DNA from: Armatimonadota bacterium
GTDB taxonomy: Bacteria > Armatimonadota > Zipacnadia > Zipacnadales > UBA11051
Direction of reading: 5' to 3'
Assembly: GCA_003542955.1 (NCBI GenBank)
Contig: DPJP01000216.1
Span: forward strand, 1-8,861
DNA: 8,861 bases
Part shown: positions 1 through 7,043 of the stretch, one piece after another
How the letters are laid out: every line of letters starts with the position of its first letter
Position numbering within the stretch: position 1 is the first letter of the stretch
Position numbers and translations under genes: made by a program
The notes under the pieces: model-generated
What the model was told of the DNA's origin: nothing
Seen by the model: only the letters and a program-made list of their open reading frames with translations
The model's database searches: none

Positions 1-174
1 TACGGAGGGCTGGCGGGAGTGGTGCTGTTTGCGCTCTGGGCCTTCCTGGGCGCGCAGGTGCTCCTGTTCGGCGGGCACTTCGCCGCGGCGTGGCAGGCAG
101 TCTTTCTGTCCGAACCGCCGCTGACGGAGGCCGAAGCGACCGCCGATGCGGCGCAAGAACAGCCCTCGCAGTAA
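1..174 (+). CDS. YihY/BrkB-family inner-membrane protein, C-terminal fragment (5' end outside window)
   Basis: Reading frame 1 is open from the first base to the TAA at 172-174 and gives the last 57 residues. They begin YGGLAGVVLFALWAFLGAQV and continue LLFGGHF. A Y-G-x-L-x-x-V-V start, a hydrophobic helix with an inner tryptophan, and a closing (L)LLxGxxF/L are what the last transmembrane helix of YihY (formerly 'RNase BN'/BrkB-like, UPF0761) proteins looks like. The final 20 residues are hydrophilic, Ala/Glu-rich and probably cytoplasmic. The family consists of polytopic inner-membrane proteins without a firmly established function. The gene converges on the minus-strand tlpA-like remnant that begins 25 bp further on. 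Only the C-terminus is visible, so the family call rests on one helix and its typical residues. Any other polytopic membrane protein with a similar last helix cannot be excluded. Confidence 0.7.
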   Translation, partial: YGGLAGVVLFALWAFLGAQVLLFGGHFAAAWQAVFLSEPPLTEAEATADAAQEQPSQ

Positions 175-189
175 CCGGTCTTGCAGTAA

Positions 190-256
190 CCGACCGCTCC
201 TACTCCACCAGCGACTTGACGAGTTCCTCGACCTGCTCGACGGTGGCGTCGGGGTC
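190..256. repeat. Left copy of a 67-bp direct repeat (3' end of tlpA-like gene)
   Basis: These 67 bases match 6411-6477 in the same orientation with an offset of 6221. By hand alignment 65 of 67 positions agree; the differences are 193 (a versus g) and 212 (c versus t). The repeat covers the last 18 codons of the tlpA-like reading frame (DPDATVEQVEELVKSLVE), its TAG stop and 10 bases beyond. The pair brackets the giant helicase gene. Confidence 0.9.
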
Positions 257-346
257 CATCTTCGCGGCGATCTCGGCCGAATCTATGATGATGGTGCACG
301 GCGGCGTCGACGGTGCGCAGTCGTGGAACGGGGCCTCGTACAGAGC
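200..346 (-). pseudogene. Truncated remnant of a TlpA/thioredoxin-like gene (C-terminal part only)
   Basis: On the minus strand, the frame ending in TAG at 202-200 reads ALYEAPFHDCAPSTPPCTII, then IDSAEIAAKM, then DPDATVEQVEELVKSLVE. The intact protein encoded at 6421-6999 has ALF..., then PIPRTIIIDQSGEIIARL, then the same 18 last residues. The remnant therefore covers the strand around the cis-proline, the following hairpin and the last helix of a thioredoxin fold. It lacks the CxxC active site, the signal peptide and a start. Upstream of about 346 the frame no longer resembles a redoxin, and it meets an in-frame stop at 416-418. Outside the last 67 bp the two copies differ clearly in DNA, so this is a diverged paralogue or foreign allele joined to a nearly identical end. 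The right boundary (330-360) is approximate. Confidence 0.8.
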
Positions 347-540
347 GCGACGAGAGGAAAACGCGGGCGCACCGGAGAAGTATCTTCTTGGCTCACTTCT
401 TCGGGACCATGCGCTCTACGCGGAGGGCCATTGACTGCATGTTCCTGGTTGAGAGAGGCGTGCCCGTTGTTCGAGACCTTGTCGCAGACACCATACTGGC
501 CGGCGATTCCGGGCCTGCACTCCATGCGCCCTGACTCCAG
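347..540. other. Leader region of the helicase gene, no gene recognised
   Basis: No convincing gene is present in these 194 bp; the short open frames have no family-like sequence. A perfect inverted repeat AGAAG-TAT-CTTCT lies at 376-388 and could be a small operator, though 5-bp arms can arise by chance. No consensus promoter is clear. TTGTTC at 467-472 and CATACT at 492-497 are 19 bp apart, too far for comfort, and TTGACT at 431-436 has no matching -10 box. An in-frame TGA at 532-534 closes the helicase frame just upstream of the first ATG. Confidence 0.5.
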
Positions 541-3500
541 ATGGGCGACGAAGTGACCATGGCACAAGATAGCGAACGGACCACAGAAGACCTGAACCGT
601 GACCGGGCAATACGTCTGTTCCGGTTCCTCACCGAACTGGCCGAGCTGCGCACCAACAAGGTACGAGATATAGAGCAGTACGACCGCGTCATCTGGCTGC
701 AGGATATCCCGAAAGAGGACGGGTGTTACTGCATCGCATGGCCGGAGGCGGACGTCTCCTCGGGCGAGGTTTGGCTGGAAGTATCGAGACCGAGCCTCCC
801 AGATCCCCCTGACACCCCTGTGCTTCTTCGGCCGTGGTTGGACACGGAGGACGTGCGGAACTCCGAACTCGACTTGCCCACGCTGCGTGAAGAGATCGTC
901 GTGCGCCCAGATTCCGCCCTTGAGAATTCGGGCCAGGGGGCGGAGTTACATGTGCAAAGGCTTGAGGACAACCCAGATGTTGAGAGGGCTTGGGAGGACT
1001 GGGTCGACCGCTCCTGGTGGCCATGGGCACAGACCGATAGGCCGCTACAGGCGGTGCGTCGGGTCTATCAGCGCCTTTTCGCGACGTATCAGCAGCAAGA
1101 CCGCATGGGCGAAACGTACGAACTAGTCCTGGGTCTCGGGTTCCTGTCTTGGCGAACGCCGACGAACCAGGGGGTCAGACGCCATCTGGTGACTGCCCGA
1201 GTTCGGCTTGAGTTTGACATCGCCGGAGGGAGGTTGCGCCTAGTCCCCAATCCCGACGGGGTGGAACTCGCGTTGGAGCAGGATATGCTCGAACAGGACG
1301 AACGCCCGGGTACCGACGAACTCAGGCAGATAGAGGATCTGCTCAAGAGCGTCGCTGATGCAGTCTGGCAAGAAGACGGACTGCACCAGGCACTCAGAGC
1401 CTGGGTCAACGCTGTCCCTGACAGCCATGACTACCTCAGCGTACTCGAGCACCAAGATGACGTCGATGACCGTCCTCGCGTGCACTTCGCGCCTGCACTC
1501 ATCCTGCGTCGTCGCACTGAGAAGAGCCTTCTCACAGTGTACCAGCGCATCCGCGAGCAACTCGAGGATGCCGGCACGCCGATGCCTCAGGGACTCGTGG
1601 CCGCAGTAAGGGATGCCGACACGGAAAGGCGGGATGCTGAAGAGAGCGACGTCACCACGCCCCCCCTCCCGCCACAAGATATCTACTTCCCTCTAGTGGC
1701 GAATGACGCGCAGCTGCGCATCGCCCATGCCATTGAGGCCAGCGATGGCGTGCTCGTCCAGGGCCCTCCAGGGACCGGCAAGTCACACACGATTGTCAAT
1801 GTCGTTTGCCACCTTCTGGCTCACGGCAAACGCGTCCTTGTCACCAGCCACACGGCGCGGGCCCTCTCAGTGCTTCGCGAAATGCTTCCACCCGAACTGC
1901 TGCCTCTCTGCGTTGTCGCTATCGGCGAGGACGAGAAGTCGAAAATGGCGCTTGAGCAATCGGTAGCGGGGATTACTGACCACTACAACAAGTGGGATGC
2001 AGCCGCCAATGGGCAAGCGATCGCTGCCTGCCAAGGCGAACTGGACAGCCTTCGGCGTCGCGAGGCAGAACTCAATACGGAACTCCGGAGCATAGTCGAG
2101 AGGGAGGACTATGGACATCCCCCGCGCTATGGTGAGTACCGGGGCACGCTGAAGCTGATAGCGGCCAGACTGCGCGAGGAGGAGACCGATCTCAACTGGC
2201 TCCCCGACTTCGACGAGAATATGATCGAGCCACCTCTGACCGATGCGGAGGCCGCCCAACTCCTTGAACTCCTACGCGATTTGACGCCTGCCGACGTAGG
2301 CGAGCTATCACTGCGACGGCCCTTGCTGGCGGCGCTCTGTGCGCCGGACGAGTTCGCGGGACTCGTGAAGGAGGAGAAGGCCGCGAGCGACGCCCTTGCG
2401 CACTACGCCGAGATCATGGCTTGCCCCCAGTATCAGGCCATGAAGGGGACGGCAGTGGAGCTTCGCGCCAATGCGGTGGTCGCTCTCTCGGACTACGTTG
2501 AGGGTCTGCGGAATGTCACCACCTACGACTTGCCATGGGTCAGGGATGCAGTCGGCGACGTTCTCGCTGGGATGGGACAGCCGTTTGTGGAGCGGGCGAA
2601 ATCCACAAGCCAGATGCTGAAGGACATGGGGAAACGACCCGAAACCACCGGCGCCTACACCGTTCACGGGTTGGAGGGCAGAGAACCGTCGGCGGCCCTG
2701 ATAGACGCTCAACGTCTCCTGGAGCACTTGCACCGGGGAGGCACACTGGGCCGTTGGGTCTTCCGCGCGAAAGTGGTCAAGGATACGCAGTACCTGTGGC
2801 TCGGCACGCGTATCAACGGCGAGGTCTGCGCCAGTGTGCAGGCGCTGGGCAAACTGATAGAGTGGCTCGACGTGGAATGCAGGCTACGTTATCTCGACTC
2901 CATCTGGAGTGACACGCTCGAGCCCAGAGAGGGGACGCACCAGATACGTGCTGGCTTCTACCAGGACACGTACCGCGTCGCGTACAAGATATACACGCTG
3001 GGGCGTCTACTCGCCGCGGCGCGACAAGCAATGTCGGCAATGGGTACCGCCGCCGAGGTCGAGTTGAGCACCATCCCAGCTGTGGAGAGCGTCCTGAATG
3101 CCGTGCACGCACTCGACGCCAAGGAGCGCGCTATCCACGCGCGAGAGGCGCTCGATCGTCTCCGAGATGACCTTGAGCAGGTCAGGTTCGCGACACGCAA
3201 CTCGGCTGCACCTAGCGCGGAAGAGCACGCCAGCCGGTCACCAGGTGGCGTAGACGGCACTGTCGACAGCACACATCCGGTTCTCGGCGAGTTGCTCACA
3301 GCGACCGCCGCAAGGGATGTCGGCCGCTACGCCGATGCACACGGCGTGGTCGCGACGCTTGATGCCCGAGCAGAGCAGTTGAGGACTCGCAACGCATTGC
3401 TCGAGCGCCTTGAGAGCGCGGTCCCGTCACTCGTCTCAGAACTCACGGGCAGTGCGCAAGATGCCGCCTGGGATCAGAAGATGCCGCATCTGTCTGCCGC

Positions 3501-6369
3501 ATGGAACTGGCAACTCGCAGACAAGTGGTTCCAGCGAGTCAGCGACCCGTTGGCGTCGCGAAGGCTTGAGAACGAACTGCAGAATGTCCGGAGTGAGATA
3601 CTCCACACAACCTCGAAGCTGGCATCGCTGCTCGCATGGCGCCACTGCCTGCAGAGACTCACCGAGAGTGAGAGCGAGCACCTGCGTGCGTGGCAGATGG
3701 CAGTGAGGCGCATCGGGAAGGGCACCGGCAAGAATGCGCCCAGGTACCGCAGGGAGGCGCGGGAGCACATGGCCGCGTGCCGGGGTGCCATCCCCGCGTG
3801 GATCATGCCCCTCTACCGAGTTGCTGCGACGATGGACGTAGAGCCTGACAGCTTCGACGTCGTGATCATCGACGAGGCCAGCCAGTCCGGTCCCGAGGCG
3901 CTGTTGCTGCACTTCCTCGGCAAGAAGATGCTCGTGGTCGGCGACGACAAGCAGATCAGTCCCTCGTTCGTGGGCGTCACCAAAGCAGATGTGGACCTGC
4001 TGCGCGAGCGTTGGCTTGAAGGTGTACCGCAGAGAGACTCTATCGGCACGGAACACAGCTTCTACGACCTCGCCTACATACGTTACCCCACGCACATTCA
4101 CCTGGTTGAACACTTCAGGTGCGTGCCGGAGATCATCCAGTTTTCAAACCAGGTGTGCTATCGGGCGAACCCGCTGACCCCCCTCAGACAATATGGAGCG
4201 GGTCGTCTGAGGCCCGCCATCAAGACAGAACACGTCACCGATGGATACCAGCGCGGACGTGGGAGCAATATAGTCAACCAAGCTGAAGCAGACCGTCTAG
4301 TCGCAAGCATCGAGCTGTGCTGCGGGGACGATGCCTACTCTGGGAAGACGATGGGCGTGATAAGCCTCCTTGGCAATGCCCAGGCTCAGTTGATCCAGGA
4401 AATGCTGATTGAGCGTCTCGGGCCGGATCAACTGGAGGAGCGCGGGTTGCACTGCGGCGACGCGTATGCATTTCAGGGCGATGAACGAGACGTGATGTTC
4501 TTGAGCATGGTGTCTGCGCCCGGTGAGCACCACCGGATCGGCGTGTTGGCGGACGACGCGGCTGAGCAGCGTTTCAACGTCGCAGCCAGTCGCGCCAGGG
4601 AACAGATGTGGCTATGCCACTCAGTGTCCCCGAGTGATCTGAGTGCCAAATGCATGCGCCGCAAGCTGCTGGAGTACTGCCTGAACCCAACCGTGGATCA
4701 GACCGAACTCCGCGACGTGCCAATCGACGCGCTGCGGACGAAGGCTCGAGACGCTGAACGGGCGCGTGAGCGAGCGCCCCGACCATTTGAGAGCTGGTTC
4801 GAGCTCGATGTCTTCCTGGCCATCGGCGACAAGGGTTATCGGGTCATCCCGCAGTACCAGGTTGCGGGATACAGGATCGATATGATCGTCGAGGGCATGC
4901 GAGGTCGTGTGGCTGTGGAATGCGATGGGGACGCCTGGCATGGGCCAGAACGGTATGAGGAGGACATGGGGCGTCAGCGGCAATTGGAGCGAAGTGGCTA
5001 CGTGTTCTGGCGCGTGAAGGAGAGCACATTCCGCCGCGAACCAGAAACGGCTCTTGATGAGCTCTGGCAGACTCTGCGCACGCACGGCGTGTATCCTGAG
5101 GGTGAAGCTGAGGCGGTCCCCCCGCCTCGAGTCCTGCGGGATCTGGGCAACGTCTCCGAGGCAGATACGCACGTTGTGGCAGAGCCAGATGTGGATGGCG
5201 CGACGCCTGAGCCTGCCACAGCGTCGGGCACGGTCGAAGATGGAGACTCGAGTGAGGCAATTGAAGTAGATGGCGCGGTTGTGCATAGCGTCCACGAAGC
5301 CACCGCGATTCGTGCGGAACTCGGAGAAGCCGAACCAGAGGTATTGGCGGAGAATGCGCACAGGCTTCGTGCCCTGGATAGGCCAGGCGCCTACGAGGTC
5401 AGGTTGCACGGGCACACACTCGTTGTTCACCCGGACCGCGAGAGGATAAACCCGGGCACCATGGTTGACCAGCCGCAAGCCCAGGGATTGGTCCTGTTCT
5501 GCCGCGAATACGGCGAACTGCACGACTTCGTGCGTGACGCCGACGGGAACCTCATGCTCCCGCGGGAGCGGTACAGTTCCGACACTTCCTGGCGTCACTC
5601 GAGCTACCAGCATCTTGAGAAGGCGCTCTATCGAGTTGCGCGAAAGCGAGGGCTTCTGGGCGGTGACCAGATTTCAGCTACGCCGTCGATTACTCCGTCC
5701 CAATGGGGCAGGGACCAACTCGCGCTGGCGGAGGTACCTTTGCCGGGCGGCCAGCGCTCTCTCGCCGACGTCACAGATACGGCCCGGAGGGACGAGACTG
5801 CCAGCGGAGATGAGAACGCGACAGGCTCTGCCGTCGTTCCCGCATGCCCGTACACCCCATGGCAAGCCCGTCCATTGCCCGACCCCCGGAGTGCCCCTCG
5901 CGCCGACGTGGTCGATGCCCTCTTAGAGATCGTGGAGGCCGAAGGCCCTATCGTCTGCCGTAGAGCCTACCAACTGTACGCACAGGCGGCAGGGCTCCAG
6001 CGCGTCGGGAAGAGCATCAAGTCAGCGCTGAACCGCGCGCTTGCCAACGCGGTCAGGTCTGGTAGGCTGGCCGAAGCAGATGAACGTGGTGAAGCGGGGC
6101 AGCACACCAAGGTCGTTCGAATCCCCGGAAGCGCCAAGGTTGTGCTCCGAATGCGCGGGGACCGGACTATCGATGAGATACCGCCACTTGAGCTGGCTGC
6201 TGCAATGCGCAAATGCGTCGAACGCAGCCCGTCGCTACGTACAGAGCCCGAGCGGTTGTATCGATGCGCACTCGACCACTATGAGCTGACGAGGATGACC
6301 GACAATACGCGATCCGCAATAGAGCACGCCTATCGCCTGTACGTACAGGGGAGCGACCTCGACACATGA
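541..6369 (+). CDS. Giant superfamily 1 (UPF1-like) helicase fused to a Vsr-like PD-(D/E)XK nuclease and a DUF3320-like C-terminus; putative anti-phage defence protein
   Basis: This single 1942-residue protein has several recognisable parts. An uncharacterised N-terminal domain (1-380) precedes helicase motifs Q391, Walker A GPPGTGKS 408-415 and Ia TSHTARAL 435-442. An insert of about 600 residues with coiled-coil-like stretches (495-520, 860-880, 940-960, 1005-1050) splits the helicase. The second half has Walker B DEASQ 1111-1115, motif III GDDKQ 1134-1138, IV (HFR 1191-1193), V (FQGDERD 1311-1317) and VI (NVAASRARE 1346-1354). Next comes a Vsr/MTES_1575-type nuclease at 1416-1515 with D1447, E1460-x-D1462, H1467 and D1475-xxRQ present. 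An acidic linker, an unassigned segment (1612-1710) and a DUF3320-like region (1790-1942, EGPI...LQRVGKSIKSAL) follow. All catalytic motifs are intact, so ATP-driven nucleic-acid remodelling plus cleavage is expected. The layout resembles reported helicase-Vsr-DUF3320 defence proteins, but the N-terminus lacks an obvious DUF4011. ATG 541 lacks a good ribosome site; ATG 559 is an equally possible start. Confidence 0.9.
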   Translation: MGDEVTMAQDSERTTEDLNRDRAIRLFRFLTELAELRTNKVRDIEQYDRVIWLQDIPKEDGCYCIAWPEADVSSGEVWLEVSRPSLPDPPDTPVLLRPWLDTEDVRNSELDLPTLREEIVVRPDSALENSGQGAELHVQRLEDNPDVERAWEDWVDRSWWPWAQTDRPLQAVRRVYQRLFATYQQQDRMGETYELVLGLGFLSWRTPTNQGVRRHLVTARVRLEFDIAGGRLRLVPNPDGVELALEQDMLEQDERPGTDELRQIEDLLKSVADAVWQEDGLHQALRAWVNAVPDSHDYLSVLEHQDDVDDRPRVHFAPALILRRRTEKSLLTVYQRIREQLEDAGTPMPQGLVAAVRDADTERRDAEESDVTTPPLPPQDIYFPLVANDAQLRIAHAIEASDGVLVQGPPGTGKSHTIVNVVCHLLAHGKRVLVTSHTARALSVLREMLPPELLPLCVVAIGEDEKSKMALEQSVAGITDHYNKWDAAANGQAIAACQGELDSLRRREAELNTELRSIVEREDYGHPPRYGEYRGTLKLIAARLREEETDLNWLPDFDENMIEPPLTDAEAAQLLELLRDLTPADVGELSLRRPLLAALCAPDEFAGLVKEEKAASDALAHYAEIMACPQYQAMKGTAVELRANAVVALSDYVEGLRNVTTYDLPWVRDAVGDVLAGMGQPFVERAKSTSQMLKDMGKRPETTGAYTVHGLEGREPSAALIDAQRLLEHLHRGGTLGRWVFRAKVVKDTQYLWLGTRINGEVCASVQALGKLIEWLDVECRLRYLDSIWSDTLEPREGTHQIRAGFYQDTYRVAYKIYTLGRLLAAARQAMSAMGTAAEVELSTIPAVESVLNAVHALDAKERAIHAREALDRLRDDLEQVRFATRNSAAPSAEEHASRSPGGVDGTVDSTHPVLGELLTATAARDVGRYADAHGVVATLDARAEQLRTRNALLERLESAVPSLVSELTGSAQDAAWDQKMPHLSAAWNWQLADKWFQRVSDPLASRRLENELQNVRSEILHTTSKLASLLAWRHCLQRLTESESEHLRAWQMAVRRIGKGTGKNAPRYRREAREHMAACRGAIPAWIMPLYRVAATMDVEPDSFDVVIIDEASQSGPEALLLHFLGKKMLVVGDDKQISPSFVGVTKADVDLLRERWLEGVPQRDSIGTEHSFYDLAYIRYPTHIHLVEHFRCVPEIIQFSNQVCYRANPLTPLRQYGAGRLRPAIKTEHVTDGYQRGRGSNIVNQAEADRLVASIELCCGDDAYSGKTMGVISLLGNAQAQLIQEMLIERLGPDQLEERGLHCGDAYAFQGDERDVMFLSMVSAPGEHHRIGVLADDAAEQRFNVAASRAREQMWLCHSVSPSDLSAKCMRRKLLEYCLNPTVDQTELRDVPIDALRTKARDAERARERAPRPFESWFELDVFLAIGDKGYRVIPQYQVAGYRIDMIVEGMRGRVAVECDGDAWHGPERYEEDMGRQRQLERSGYVFWRVKESTFRREPETALDELWQTLRTHGVYPEGEAEAVPPPRVLRDLGNVSEADTHVVAEPDVDGATPEPATASGTVEDGDSSEAIEVDGAVVHSVHEATAIRAELGEAEPEVLAENAHRLRALDRPGAYEVRLHGHTLVVHPDRERINPGTMVDQPQAQGLVLFCREYGELHDFVRDADGNLMLPRERYSSDTSWRHSSYQHLEKALYRVARKRGLLGGDQISATPSITPSQWGRDQLALAEVPLPGGQRSLADVTDTARRDETASGDENATGSAVVPACPYTPWQARPLPDPRSAPRADVVDALLEIVEAEGPIVCRRAYQLYAQAAGLQRVGKSIKSALNRALANAVRSGRLAEADERGEAGQHTKVVRIPGSAKVVLRMRGDRTIDEIPPLELAAAMRKCVERSPSLRTEPERLYRCALDHYELTRMTDNTRSAIEHAYRLYVQGSDLDT

Positions 6370-6370
6370 T

Positions 6371-6406
6371 GCCCAGAGCACGGCAGGCATCCGCGTGCTT
6401 CTGGGC
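6371..6406. terminator. Stem-loop between the convergent helicase and tlpA-like genes
   Basis: The arm at 6371-6382 (GCCCAGAGCACG) pairs with 6394-6406 (CGTGC, one bulged T, TCTGGGC), giving 12 base pairs around an 11-nt loop. It starts two bases after the helicase TGA and ends 15 bases before the tlpA-like stop, so it could terminate transcription from both sides. No U-run follows on either strand, so it is not a textbook intrinsic terminator. It may be a bidirectional or RNA-protecting hairpin. Confidence 0.6.
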
Positions 6407-6410
6407 AAAG

Positions 6411-6477
6411 CCGGCCGCTCCTACTCCACCAGTGACTTGACGAGTTCCTCGACCTGCTCGACGGTGGCGTCGGGGTC
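6411..6477. repeat. Right copy of the 67-bp direct repeat (3' end of intact tlpA-like gene)
   Basis: This is the partner of 190-256, with 65 of 67 positions identical by hand alignment. Here the repeat is the natural 3' end of the intact tlpA-like gene plus 10 bases beyond its stop. Identity falls off abruptly after 6477 (after 256 in the left copy), although protein-level similarity continues. Confidence 0.9.
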
Positions 6478-6999
6478 GAGCCTGGCAATGATCTCACCGC
6501 TCTGGTCGATGATGATCGTGCGGGGGATGGGGAGGGGTTTCTCCCCCGGGAAGAGCGCCTCGTTCGCATCATCACCGGCCAACGCGACCGGGATGCTCAA
6601 GTCATTCTGCTGCAGCCACCCATCCACCATGGCGCGGTCCGGGTCCTTCGAGAGCGCCCAGACCACGACCCCCTTCTCCCCGTATGCCTCCGCGATGGCC
6701 TCGATCTTCGGGAGCTTGGCCAGGCACGGAGTGCAGTAGGTGGCCCAGAAGTAGAGGACCAGCACATCGCCCGACTGCGCCTTGATCGAGAGCTTGTTGC
6801 CGTTGAGGTCGGTGAACTCCAAGTCTGGTGCCGGGCCCAACGTCTGCGCGGCTGTTGCGTCGGCGTCGGGCGCCGCTGTGGCACCCGATTGCGGAGCGCC
6901 GGAGGGCGCCTCCGAGCCGCCGCGCGGCAGGCAGCCGATGATGAACAGGCCCGCCAGCAGCATGGCCGCGGCGATGATCAGGGCATGGTTTCTTCTCAT
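6421..6999 (-). CDS. TlpA/ResA-like thiol-disulfide lipoprotein (thioredoxin fold)
   Basis: The protein has 192 residues. The start chosen is ATG at 6999, preceded by GAGGTG six bases upstream; the frame runs open further upstream, but that stretch is Arg-rich and unlike a leader. The N-terminus is a lipoprotein signal: MRRN, a hydrophobic core, then lipobox IIGC with C23 as the lipidated cysteine. A Gly/Ala/Pro linker of about 30 residues follows, then an AhpC/TSA-Redoxin fold from about 56. The active site is WATYC89-T-P-C92, with Tyr where most TlpA/ResA proteins have Trp. The cis-proline is P159 in PIPRTIIID. It probably reduces disulfides of exported proteins or cytochrome c apoproteins outside the membrane; the substrate is unknown and no cytochrome-maturation gene is in view. 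It lies 44 bp downstream of dUTPase on the same strand, so they are probably co-transcribed. Its 3' end is duplicated at 190-256. Confidence 0.92.
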   Translation of the reverse strand: MRRNHALIIAAAMLLAGLFIIGCLPRGGSEAPSGAPQSGATAAPDADATAAQTLGPAPDLEFTDLNGNKLSIKAQSGDVLVLYFWATYCTPCLAKLPKIEAIAEAYGEKGVVVWALSKDPDRAMVDGWLQQNDLSIPVALAGDDANEALFPGEKPLPIPRTIIIDQSGEIIARLDPDATVEQVEELVKSLVE

Positions 7000-7043
7000 G
7001 ACATTCACCTCAGGGCGCACCGTACGGACGGTTGACCAGCGCG

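Noticed and set aside
467..497. Possible promoter TTGTTC/CATACT for the helicase gene
   Set aside because: Spacing of 19 bp and only four of six matches in each box; not enough to call.
90..567. Several overlapping short open frames in the left gap
   Set aside because: They cross the yihY end and the tlpA-like remnant in the wrong frames, have Arg/Ser-rich shadow composition and no plausible ribosome sites.
3436..4113. Long minus-strand open frame (225 codons) opposite the helicase Walker B region
   Set aside because: It is antisense to strongly conserved helicase motifs, has no recognisable domain, and is expected by chance in high-GC coding DNA.
4621..5613. Minus-strand open frame of 330 codons opposite the nuclease domain
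   Set aside because: It lies opposite the conserved nuclease motifs, its composition is that of a frame shadow, and no family features are visible.
7019..7032. Small hairpin ACCGT-ACGG-ACGGT between dut and the tlpA-like gene
   Set aside because: Five-base arms without a U-run; likely chance in GC-rich DNA and no sign of a terminator.
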